A DNA stretch of 28,664 nt from DATGFK01 sp040007395. Its GTDB lineage: Bacteria; Chloroflexota; Anaerolineae; Aggregatilineales; UBA2796. The position numbers and the translations under genes are program-made. The stretch lies in the NCBI GenBank assembly GCA_040007395.1, contig JBDTVG010000231.1, positions 1 through 28,664 of the forward strand. Reading direction: 5' to 3'. Below the pieces are notes generated by a model. It did not search any database. It was not told the DNA's origin and was given only the letters and a program-made list of their open reading frames with translations. Below, piece after piece: positions 8,002 to 15,172 of this stretch (the first letter of the stretch is position 1; the number at the start of each line of letters is the position of its first letter).

Positions 8002-8840
8002 ATGGCAGATGGAAGCAAGATCGAGTGAAGAACAAATTGCAATTCTACAGCAGAAATATCAAGCCATTGCGCCGTATTTGAATGAACGAAGTCGGCGTAT
8101 AGGGGCGGCTACTGAGGCACGCACGTTGGGACATGGGGGGCAGAAGCTAGTTCATGAAGCGACAGGCTTATCGCGTGCGACGATAAGCAAAGGCGAGCGC
8201 GAGTTAACGTCACCTGACTCAGAGCGGGTTGAGATGGGGCGGATACGTAAGGCAGGAGGCGGGGGGAAAAGCAAGCTCATGCTGGATAAGAATCTAAAGC
8301 AAGACCTTGCTGACATCCTGGAAGCCTCGACACGGGGGGATCCAGAAACACCTCTACTGTGGCGCTCAAAAAGTACCCGTAAAATTGCACAGGTGCTCAA
8401 CCAAGACGGTCCCAGAGTGAGTCACAGCTTGGTCGCCACAATCCTTGACGACATGGGTTACAGTTTGCAAGGTAACCGGAAGGTGAAAGACGGCGCACAA
8501 CCTCCTGACCGTGATGCCCAGTGTCGATTTATCGCTGAGAAAACCAAAGCCTTTCAGCAGCAACCGGTTATTTCAGTGGATACCAAGAAGAAGGAGCTAA
8601 TTGGCGCGTTTAAAAATGGCGGACAGGAATATCGTGCCAAGCGCACCCCTATCCCAGTCAACGTCCATGATTTTATGGATAAGCAACAAGGCAAAGCAGC
8701 TCCCTATGGCGTGTATGACCTCTCGAAAAACCAGGGCTGGGTCAGCGTCGGAATTAGTAGTGATACCGCCGAGTTTGCGGTGAATAGTATCCGCAGTTGG
8801 TGGCAGGAAATGGGGCTAGCGTCCTATGCCAACGCGCCCG
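8002..8840 (+). pseudogene. ISAzo13-family transposase, 3'-truncated
   Basis: The open frame from ATG 8009 gives an ISAzo13-type DDE transposase: NERSRRIGAATEARTLGHGG near the N-terminus, then PVISVDTKKKELIGAFKNGG with the first catalytic Asp, VHDFMDK, YGVYDLSKNQGWVSVGI and DTAEFAVNSIRSWWQEMG. The next expected block (ITADGGGSN with the second Asp, and the later Glu region) is missing. At about 8840 the frame runs into glycosidase sequence, so the last 40 or so residues of the open frame are out-of-frame GH31. AAGGAG at 7984 is better spaced for ATG 8002 (MADGSKIE then stop), so a small frameshift near the 5' end is also likely. Not functional as a transposase. Confidence 0.85.
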
Positions 8841-9455
8841 TCCAGAGTTCGATCAAATTGTCGCAAGTATCCGCCAACTCACAGGCAAAGCTGCCATGCT
8901 GCCTCTCTGGGCCTTTGGCTATCTTCAGTCGAAGGAAAGATACGCTTCGCAAGATGAGTTGATTCAGATAGGTAAAGAACACCGGGAGCGCGGCCTTCCA
9001 CTCGATTGCATTATGCCGGACTGGAAATCATGGCCAGAGGATCTATGGGGACAGAAGAGTTTTGATCCAAGTCGATATCCTGATCCCAGCGGCATGATGG
9101 ACGAACTTCATCGCCTGAATGCCCGCCTGATGATCTCCATCTGGTCGATCATGAATCCGGGTGGCGACAACTGGCACGAGATATTCAACGAGGGCTGTTT
9201 GCTGGGTAACAAGGCAACCTACAATGCCTTCGATAAAAAGGCGCGTGATCTGTACTGGAAGCAGGCCAACGGCCTGTTTGTGCATGGGATCGACGCATGG
9301 TGGTGCGACTGTACTGAGCCATTTCAAGCCGACTGGAAGGGGATTGTCAAACCAGAACCCGATGAACGTAAGCGAATTAATACTGATGAAGCCAAGCGCT
9401 ATCTCGACCCGGGATATATCAATGCTTACTCACTCCCGCATTCGCAGGGCAGCTA
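8839..9455 (+). pseudogene. GH31 alpha-glycosidase fragment (alpha-xylosidase/alpha-glucosidase type)
   Basis: From PEFDQIVASIRQLTG onward the frame matches GH31: LPLWAFGYLQSKERY, DCIMPDWKSW, the ISIWSIMNP strand, and GIDAWWCDCTEPF, which contains the catalytic nucleophile Asp. Homology ends near INAYSLPHSQG. Missing are the N-terminal beta-sandwich, the acid/base region and the C-terminal domains; a full enzyme would be about 700 residues or more, and roughly 205 remain. The open frame starts at ATG 8797, but its first 15 residues are out-of-frame transposase. The left end is fused to the ISAzo13 fragment; the right end stops near a pair of GC hairpins. It likely belonged with the GH36 gene downstream in a glycoside-use cluster. 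Confidence 0.85.
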
Positions 9456-9515
9456 TCTGGGGATGCCTACCACACGGAAAATATGGATCGTGATGGGCGA
9501 TACCCCAATGAACCA

Positions 9516-9579
9516 CCCCGCCGCAAGCAGCGGGGTATCTGGTTAGCTACAATTTTCTTTTACGCCGCAAGCGGCGGGG
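9516..9579. repeat. Pair of similar GC-rich hairpins (REP/IS200-IS605-end style)
   Basis: Two hairpins share GCCGCAAGC: one at 9516-9535 (CCCCGC ... GCGGGG, one internal mismatch), the other at 9563-9576 (CGCCG-CAAG-CGGCG, perfect). Their cores are 44 bases apart, and each is followed by GGGG and AT-containing sequence. Such imperfect palindromes are typical of REP elements or of subterminal hairpins of IS200/IS605-type elements, but no Y1 transposase or TnpB is present here. They lie exactly where the GH31 coding sequence breaks off. Confidence 0.6.
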
Positions 9580-9602
9580 AATGTACCCGACGATGATTCA
9601 AT

Positions 9603-9674
9603 CCGCTTGAACCAGAAACCCCATTAACGCAAACACTTGTGTATCAGGGCAAAGAAATCAGCATCAATCTTTAA
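9603..9674 (+). pseudogene. Possible detached C-terminus of the GH31 gene
   Basis: A short frame reads PLEPETPLTQTLVYQGKEISINL and stops at TAA 9672-9674. A terminal strand of the form T-x-V-Y-x-G-K-x-I-x-I-x-L is common at the ends of GH31 and other glycosidases. It lies in a different frame from the main GH31 fragment and is separated from it by the hairpin pair. I infer that it is the original 3' end of that gene, left after an internal deletion. It is too short to be certain. Confidence 0.4.
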
Positions 9675-9775
9675 TTGGAGCCAGCAGAGTCTGGGATTCT
9701 ACGTATCCGTATGCTTTTAGGTTTCTCTCAACGTGAGATCGCGTGAGGTCCACCACACCTACTAGGAGCCTCGAT

Positions 9776-11974
9776 ATGTCCACTGAGTACGCCAAAGTTT
9801 TGTCACAATTTCAACTCGGTGACATGACGGTTCAGTATCTACTTGCTATAGAGTCACAAATAGTTGGACTCCGTATTTTTCCAACTGCTATGATAGATAA
9901 ACTGGCAACGCGCCGCGAGTTCTTAGACACTCACGAAATTCGTCTGCTGCCTAAATCCATGCTTCCGGTACGGGCATGGCAGGTTGAATCACTCGTACAA
10001 GTGAAACTGACGGGCGATTCGGCGCGCGGGTTTAGTCAAGGGCTGACCATGCGCAACAGTGAAACGCTGGCTAGCCTTTGCTTTGCAAGCCAAGATGTAA
10101 TGGATCAGTCAGAGCAAGTTGAAATTGTGACCACACTACGTTCTGAGCGTGGCTATGCCTGTACGCATCGTTTGTGCTATCGACAAGGGGATCAAGCCGT
10201 CACTATCAACACTGTATTTCACAATGAAAGTCAGCAACCGCTTTCGCTTGAGTTGCTTGCCAGTTTTGGCTTATCTGAATTAACACCATTTGCAGCAGAT
10301 GATGCGCCCGATCGACTGCATTTGCATCGCTTTCGCAGTGCGTGGAGTGCCGAAGCTCGCCATGTTTGCCAGCCCATAGAAGACCTATGTTTGGAGCGTT
10401 CCTGGCTTGGGGTCGGTGTCCGCGCCGAACGGTTTGGACAGGTCGGCTCGATGCCAGTGCGCGGATATTTTCCGTTTGTCGCGGTAGAAGACCGTGCAGA
10501 AGGCGTGTTTTGGGGCGCACAGTTAGCTTGGGCGGGTTCGTGGCAGATGGAAGTCTATCGTCGTGATGATCAATTATCGATTTCCGGTGGGTTAGCCGAT
10601 CATGAATTTGGCCACTGGACGAAAAATGTGGCTCCCGGAGAATCCGTTACCAGCCCGATAGCCTATTTAACAACGGTAAAAGGCGATCTGGACGATCTCT
10701 GTCAACGATTGACGGCCTTGCAAGCGGCGGCGATGGAACAAGCCCCTACGAGCGAACAATCGCTGCCAGTCATTTTCAACGAGTGGTGTACCAGTTGGGG
10801 CAGCCCTGACCATGACCGGATAGTGAAAATGGCAACGTCCCTGAAAGACTCCGGCGTGAAATACTTCGTGATTGACGCTGGTTGGTATCGCGGTGAAGAT
10901 GGCAGTTGGGAAATGTCTCAGGGCGAATGGATACCAAGTCAGCATCTATTTCCTCATGGTCTTGCTACCACTGCTGCTTTTATCCGTGAACAGGGGATGA
11001 TTCCGGGGATATGGTTTGAATTCGAGGTCGTGGGCAGCCAGTCATCACTGTTTAGCACCATGACTGAACATTTCCTTCACCGCGACGGATTACCAGTTAC
11101 GGCAGGTTACCGACACTTCTGGGATTTTCGTGATCCCTGGGTACGTCAATACCTTCGAGAAAAGGTTATTGGTCAGCTACGCGACGGAGGATTCGGCTAT
11201 ATCAAGGTCGACTATAACGAAACCATTGGGCTTGGTATCGATGGCAAAGAATCGAAGGGCGAAGAACTTCGGCAGCACATTCTGTTGGTACAGGATTTCT
11301 TCCGCGAACTACGTCAGGGAATCCCCGATCTGGTTATCGAAGTGTGTGCAGCCGGCGGGCATCGGCTGGAACCGTCTATGTTAGCCTTAGCGAGCATGGG
11401 ATCATTTTCTGATGCGCATGAGTCACTTGAAATTCCCGTGATTGCCGCTAGCCTTCATCGCCTAATCCTTCCGAGACAATCTCAAATCTGGGCCGTCTTA
11501 CATGCCGATGACTCAATGCAACGGCTATCCTATTCTTTGGCGGCAGGCTTTTTAGGTAGATTATGTCTGTCTGGGCAAATCGACCTATTAACAGAATCAC
11601 AGCGTGCTTTGGTACAATCCGCCATTGACTGTTATCAACGGGTCGCCACCATTATTAAGAACGGAAAGAGCCGTCTTTATCAGCAAATCGGGCAGACCCG
11701 GCAGCACCCGCAGGGCGCACAGGCAGTGCTGCGCGTGTCGGAACTTGGTGATCAAGCGCTGGTCGTAGTACACACGTTTGCTGCGCCACTGCCGGATAGC
11801 ATATTAATCAAACTTCCTGAAGGGCATTGGGAGATTTCAGACACCTTTCCCGCAACGACGACTTCGGTTGATCTGACGACCAATGAACTACGAATTAAAC
11901 CGACCAGTGAATTTGAAGGGGTTGTCTTGCATTTGACCAATGCTGCGCGAGCGAGGCAACAGCACTTGAATTAG
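9776..11974 (+). CDS. Alpha-galactosidase, GH36 family
   Basis: A cytoplasmic GH36 enzyme (no signal peptide) that should remove terminal alpha-galactose from raffinose-type or similar oligosaccharides. Order: N-terminal beta-supersandwich (about 1-340), then the barrel with FNEWCTSWG, VKYFVIDAGWY, IPGIWFEFE, the nucleophile Asp479 in YIKVDYNE, EVCAAGGHRLEPSM, and the acid/base Asp546 in FSDAHES, followed by a C-terminal beta domain. Here the usual KWDMN and WTSDNTD forms are replaced by KVDYN and FSDAHE, so it is a divergent subgroup and its exact substrate is open. I chose ATG 9776 because AGGAG lies seven bases upstream; length is then 732, normal for GH36. It is the only glycosidase in this broken zone that looks intact. 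Confidence 0.9.
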   Translation: MSTEYAKVLSQFQLGDMTVQYLLAIESQIVGLRIFPTAMIDKLATRREFLDTHEIRLLPKSMLPVRAWQVESLVQVKLTGDSARGFSQGLTMRNSETLASLCFASQDVMDQSEQVEIVTTLRSERGYACTHRLCYRQGDQAVTINTVFHNESQQPLSLELLASFGLSELTPFAADDAPDRLHLHRFRSAWSAEARHVCQPIEDLCLERSWLGVGVRAERFGQVGSMPVRGYFPFVAVEDRAEGVFWGAQLAWAGSWQMEVYRRDDQLSISGGLADHEFGHWTKNVAPGESVTSPIAYLTTVKGDLDDLCQRLTALQAAAMEQAPTSEQSLPVIFNEWCTSWGSPDHDRIVKMATSLKDSGVKYFVIDAGWYRGEDGSWEMSQGEWIPSQHLFPHGLATTAAFIREQGMIPGIWFEFEVVGSQSSLFSTMTEHFLHRDGLPVTAGYRHFWDFRDPWVRQYLREKVIGQLRDGGFGYIKVDYNETIGLGIDGKESKGEELRQHILLVQDFFRELRQGIPDLVIEVCAAGGHRLEPSMLALASMGSFSDAHESLEIPVIAASLHRLILPRQSQIWAVLHADDSMQRLSYSLAAGFLGRLCLSGQIDLLTESQRALVQSAIDCYQRVATIIKNGKSRLYQQIGQTRQHPQGAQAVLRVSELGDQALVVVHTFAAPLPDSILIKLPEGHWEISDTFPATTTSVDLTTNELRIKPTSEFEGVVLHLTNAARARQQHLN

Positions 11975-12104
11975 CCAGATATCCAGATGCAATCGACACA
12001 TCATAATGCGCTGGAAAAGTCGGCTTTGTGATTGGCGTAATGGCAGGGCTAATGTTCGGTGCGGCATTAAGGCGTATCCCTATCGTTATCAATAGTTTCG
12101 AGGG
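11971..12104 (+). pseudogene. cobT-like fragment cut by the insertion sequence
   Basis: Read in the frame beginning LARYPDAIDTS, with one TAA at 12004-12006, this stretch continues as GKVGFVIGVMAGLMFGAALRR and IPIVINSFEG. This matches the glycine-rich segment of CobT (nicotinate-nucleotide-dimethylbenzimidazole phosphoribosyltransferase), where VGGFEI-MAGLMLGAA-RRIPVV-DGF is usual. The likeness ends exactly at the left end of the insertion sequence (12104/12105), and no CobT sequence resumes beyond its right end. It is therefore a decayed remnant of about 40 codons, identified with moderate confidence only. Confidence 0.45.
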
Positions 12105-12115
12105 TGTAGTAGCAA
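12105..12115 (+). repeat. Left terminal inverted repeat of the insertion sequence
   Basis: TGTAGTAGCAA, an exact reverse complement of 13305-13315. It lies 30 bases beyond the transposase stop codon and marks the point where the cobT-like reading ends. Confidence 0.75.
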
Positions 12116-12144
12116 GAAATCCAATACTGCAAGGCGCAAGGCAG

Positions 12145-13234
12145 TCAGGCTGCGCGATAATAATCGTGGAGTACGCCTCCAAGAATGTCTCGTCGCTCGA
12201 CCTTACCAGAGGTTGACGGGAGCTTGGGTGGGCAAGGGATACACTGCTTGATCCCCTGATGAGGTCGTGCTTTGTTAAAATACTGCTCGTAGTTTCACAG
12301 TGTATGCACGAGATGAGCTTGGTTCAGAATGATAATTCGGTCAAGGCATTCTTCACGCACCAAGCGCGCCCAACACTCCGCATAAGCGTTGGCGCGTGGC
12401 GCTCGAATCGGGGTGCGAACACTTCAACACCTTGGGACTTGAAGACAGCATCGTACCCTATACTGTATTGGCCGTCATTGTCACGGATGAGATGTGTGAA
12501 TGCCCGTCCGTCGTCATCTAGTTTCCACATCAACTGCCGCGCGTGTTGGGTCACCCACAGTGGGGAGGGATGCGGTGTTATTCCCGTTACATGCACATGC
12601 CGCGAGCCGACTTCGATGAAGAACAAGACGTACAGCGTCTGCAGGCCGATCGTTTCCACGGTGAAGCAATCGCAGGCCAGCAGGGTATTTTTGTAATGGT
12701 TCAAGAACGTGCGCCAAGGGTCGTGCTGTTCCGGATTGGCACGGGTGAAATGCTATGACTTCTGAGAATCTTCCGGATGCTTTCGTGGCTGATGCGTTAA
12801 CCCACCTTCCTAAGCTCGCCCTCGATCTTGCCATCACCCCACTGGTTGTCGCGGGCCAGACGCAGGATTAACGCGACAGGCTCCGGATCGGTTGACGGCC
12901 TACCTCGCGCCTTGGAGGTGTTGGCAAACGTCCATGTCTCCCTGATCAAGTCCCGATGCCAACGCAGCAGGGTGTCTGGCTTGAAAATCAACACCAGTTG
13001 CTCCAGCCGAGCTTTCTGGGCCTATCCAAAGGAGGACACGCTTTCCACCAGCGTGATCAGGATGAGCTTCTCACCCTAGCTAATCGACGGTCCGCACGTC
13101 TGATGGCGGCGCATGATCAGTAACTGCTGACGTAACAGGAGTACCTAAATGGTCTTGTCGTCTGCCGACATCCTACTCAAGCGAACCCGATCCCAAAGCA
13201 ACGTGAGCACAATGTGGACGATGTACCAAATCAT
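12145..13234 (-). pseudogene. Integrase-core (rve-type DDE) transposase, multiply broken
   Basis: Joining frames on the minus strand recovers a whole transposase: MIWYIVHIVLTLLWDRVRLS at the start (ATG 13234), then LLLRQQLLIMRRHQ, LIFKPDTLLRWHRDLIRETW, GRPSTDPEPVALILRLARDN, SHESIRKIL, CFTVETIGLQTLYVLFFIEV (first Asp region; Asp-to-Cys context ACDCF keeps Asp), FLIRDNDGQ-like HLIRDNDGQYS (second Asp), RAPRANAYAE (catalytic Glu), and KARPHQGI near the end. At least five in-frame stops and two frameshifts (near 12725 and 12395) interrupt it. It resembles the long-known rve transposases that share an LLRQQL N-terminus; the exact IS family is not certain. Confidence 0.85.
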
Positions 13235-13304
13235 AAATGTCTTTTCCGATAGAGAGAAATGTAATGCGGAGAATTGTAGCGAATCGTGCGCCGGGATAGC
13301 TTAT

Positions 13305-13315
13305 TTGCTACTACA
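13305..13315 (-). repeat. Right terminal inverted repeat of the insertion sequence
   Basis: TTGCTACTACA on the plus strand, the exact reverse complement of 12105-12115. It sits about 70 bases upstream of the transposase start. Confidence 0.75.
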
Positions 13316-13408
13316 ATAACTTTAGCTAGATAAGCTAATCGGAAAAATTATAATTTATGTTTTATAATTATCTATCGCCACAGATCGCGAACGACTAAAA
13401 TTTATGTG

Positions 13409-13434
13409 CTCGCCCGTTATCTTTAGCGGGCGAG
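13409..13434 (-). terminator. Terminator-like hairpin after the AAA+ gene
   Basis: CTCGCCCG at 13409-13416 pairs perfectly with CGGGCGAG at 13427-13434 around a 10-base loop. It lies 36 bases past the stop of the minus-strand AAA+ gene; on that strand it is followed by an A/T-rich run with TTTTAG, a weak but plausible release sequence. Confidence 0.6.
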
Positions 13435-13469
13435 TATTTGGAATTAGATAATTTTCAGTTCGGAACCGC

Positions 13470-14840
13470 TTACGAATTATCGTGTTGGTTGGCTGAGAAC
13501 TCGTGGGAGGTGCCCGTTGCCAAGAAGCCAATCTTGCGGCGGGGCATCAAGTCTGTGCCTGTCGAAAGCTGGGTTGTCAAGCTCTTGACCGACTGTTGGA
13601 GCACATCCACCGAAACCTGTGTTTCGCGGTTATGCGCCGCCAGCATCCGCGCATAGAGTGATACTTCGCGGACAAATGCACCTGTCTGCCCGATCAGGGT
13701 AGTCGCAACAGTGCGGTGAACTTCTTGCCACTGCGATCCCATATAGCGCAGTAGCATCCGTATCGCCTGATCCTCATCTTGGATCGTTGGGATGTGAACG
13801 ATACGATCAATGCGTCCGGGTCGTTTGGAGATCCTTTCGTCGATGACTTCTGGGTAGTTCGTCGTTGCTAACAACAATGCGCCGCGTGGGTTATTGGGCG
13901 ACTCCAACCCGTCCAGCACATTAAGGATCTGTGATTTATCTTCGTTCCGCAGATAAATATCAAGCTCCTCGACGATTAGCAGCGCTGGATGGCGGGAAGC
14001 CGCAACAACATTCAGTGCATGGTGAATCTTATCGAACGATGCGCCATCCTCATCCGCCGACGAAACATAGACCACAACGGCTTTCTGCTTCATCGTTAGT
14101 TTCGCCAGCGCCGCACAGAGCGTCGTTTTGCCCGTTCCGGGCGGCCCGACCAATAGCAGCTTGCGGAATGGCGGCAGCCCAAGCTGACGATAAATATCCA
14201 CCCCTTCGCTAAAGAACGTCTCAACATCAGCTCGTAGATCGGCTTTCAGGCTTTCTGAAAGAATGACCTGATCCCACTCGACCGTAGGTTTGAACGAGGT
14301 ATGCGACCCGCCGATGATGTATACGTTTTGGCTGCGTTCCAGATGATTCGAGGAACGCTTGCACAGATCCTGAAATGCTGCCCACACCTCAAGGTGCTCT
14401 TGTGGAACGAGTGCAATCGCATCGATATAGCCGTACTCATCACTGTAGTATGCGCTAGCGAAGATTACGTCGAAGGCTTCCCCTGACTGTTCAAATGAAA
14501 ATGCAAATGCACCGACGCTATCAGTGAGAATCGGCGTGCGTTCCGGCACGTAGAATGTATTGATCGGGACGACATAAGGACAATCCAGTGTCTCATAGCC
14601 AGTGTAACGACCCTTGCCGCGCAATCGCCGTCCGGCCTTGATCCGGTTACGCGCTAAATTGCTGGCACACTCTTCTGCCGCCCAGAGCGGTACAAAAGTT
14701 TTGCCGGGGTAGCGGCGGCTCCATTCTTGAGTTGCCCAGCGTACTAGTTGCTCATAACGCAGCGGTGGCCTTGACAGTAGATCGTTCTGTACCGTCGATT
14801 GCGAGGCAACGAAATCCATATCGATGTGTTTGAGTTTCAT
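13470..14840 (-). CDS. AAA+ ATPase with uncharacterised N-terminal domain
   Basis: The C-terminal half (about 200-420) is a classical AAA+ module resembling BCS1/FtsH-type ATPases: Walker A GPPGTGKTT with Lys238, Walker B LLIVEELD with the catalytic Glu, sensor-1 ATTN, and the arginine-finger motif KRPGRIDR. Just ahead is WDQVILSESLKADLRADVE, the usual linker in this group. Residues 1-195 match nothing I recognise and contain no membrane segment or zinc motif. No protease domain is fused, so it probably remodels a protein substrate held by the N-terminal domain. It is monocistronic, flanked by a hairpin and a gap of 332 bases. AAGGCGAG lies before the ATG. The role is unknown. Confidence 0.88.
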   Translation of the reverse strand: MKLKHIDMDFVASQSTVQNDLLSRPPLRYEQLVRWATQEWSRRYPGKTFVPLWAAEECASNLARNRIKAGRRLRGKGRYTGYETLDCPYVVPINTFYVPERTPILTDSVGAFAFSFEQSGEAFDVIFASAYYSDEYGYIDAIALVPQEHLEVWAAFQDLCKRSSNHLERSQNVYIIGGSHTSFKPTVEWDQVILSESLKADLRADVETFFSEGVDIYRQLGLPPFRKLLLVGPPGTGKTTLCAALAKLTMKQKAVVVYVSSADEDGASFDKIHHALNVVAASRHPALLIVEELDIYLRNEDKSQILNVLDGLESPNNPRGALLLATTNYPEVIDERISKRPGRIDRIVHIPTIQDEDQAIRMLLRYMGSQWQEVHRTVATTLIGQTGAFVREVSLYARMLAAHNRETQVSVDVLQQSVKSLTTQLSTGTDLMPRRKIGFLATGTSHEFSANQHDNS

Positions 14841-15172
14841 TTTACTCGCCTTTGAATACGATACATTGAGTTTACAGGAATAGCGTTATTGCGCCAATTA
14901 AAGTTGTGACTCTGGCATACTCGTTAACAGTCGTCGCTTTTGACAGATGCCTATTAGCTAATCAATAGAGGAAGCATTATATGGCGAGTTTTAGGGTTTG
15001 AGAAGGGTCAGTTTGGGTCAATAGGGGAATCGACTTTATGGAGAAATCGAGCGAACTTGTTCAGTTTTTGCATAATTTGCTAATGATCAGAACGGTAAGT
15101 CCTGTTGCCAGCCTACGCTAGTGATGGGCATTCTCGATTGGTCGGTGAAAACACTGTCCACTCTAAAGCGGT
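14841..15172. other. Intergenic gap with a weak promoter and a 27-codon frame
   Basis: This 332-base gap separates two minus-strand genes. It holds a possible promoter for the AAA+ gene (TTGGCG 14897-14892, TAAACT 14874-14869, 17-base spacing, minus strand). On the plus strand ATG 15038 to TAG 15121 could encode 27 residues (MEKSSELVQFLHNLLMIRTV and so on) with GGGGAA upstream. The peptide loosely recalls the start of M20 peptidases, but nothing follows it, so it may be a gene relic or chance. I see nothing else. Confidence 0.4.
14869..14897 (-). promoter_or_regulatory. Possible promoter of the AAA+ gene
   Basis: Minus-strand TTGGCG and TAAACT are 17 bases apart, each matching four of six consensus bases, about 30 bases before the start codon. 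Confidence 0.35.

Larger units (their letters stand above)
12105..13315 (-). mobile_element. Degraded 1.2-kb insertion sequence with TG...CA ends
   Basis: TGTAGTAGCAA at 12105-12115 is repeated inverted as TTGCTACTACA at 13305-13315, so the element begins TG and ends CA, as is usual for IS3/IS481-type and retroviral-integrase-like elements. The 1211-bp span encloses one transposase remnant on the minus strand, whose N-terminus begins about 80 bases inside the right end. Partial likeness extends inward (GGCGCA in both ends). I see no target-site duplication: the flanks are CGAGGG and ATAACT. The coding region is riddled with stops, so the element cannot move on its own. Confidence 0.75.

Noticed and set aside
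12099..13321. Target-site duplication around the insertion sequence
   Set aside because: The flanking bases (CGAGGG left, ATAACT right) do not match.
13242..13346. Inverted repeat TTTTCCGAT (13242-13250) / ATCGGAAAA (13338-13346)
   Set aside because: One arm lies inside and the other outside the insertion sequence end at 13315, so the pairing is probably chance.
13346..13369. AATTATAA ... TTATAATT hairpin
   Set aside because: Eight A-T pairs in a very AT-rich stretch; too weak and too easily formed by chance to call a terminator or element.
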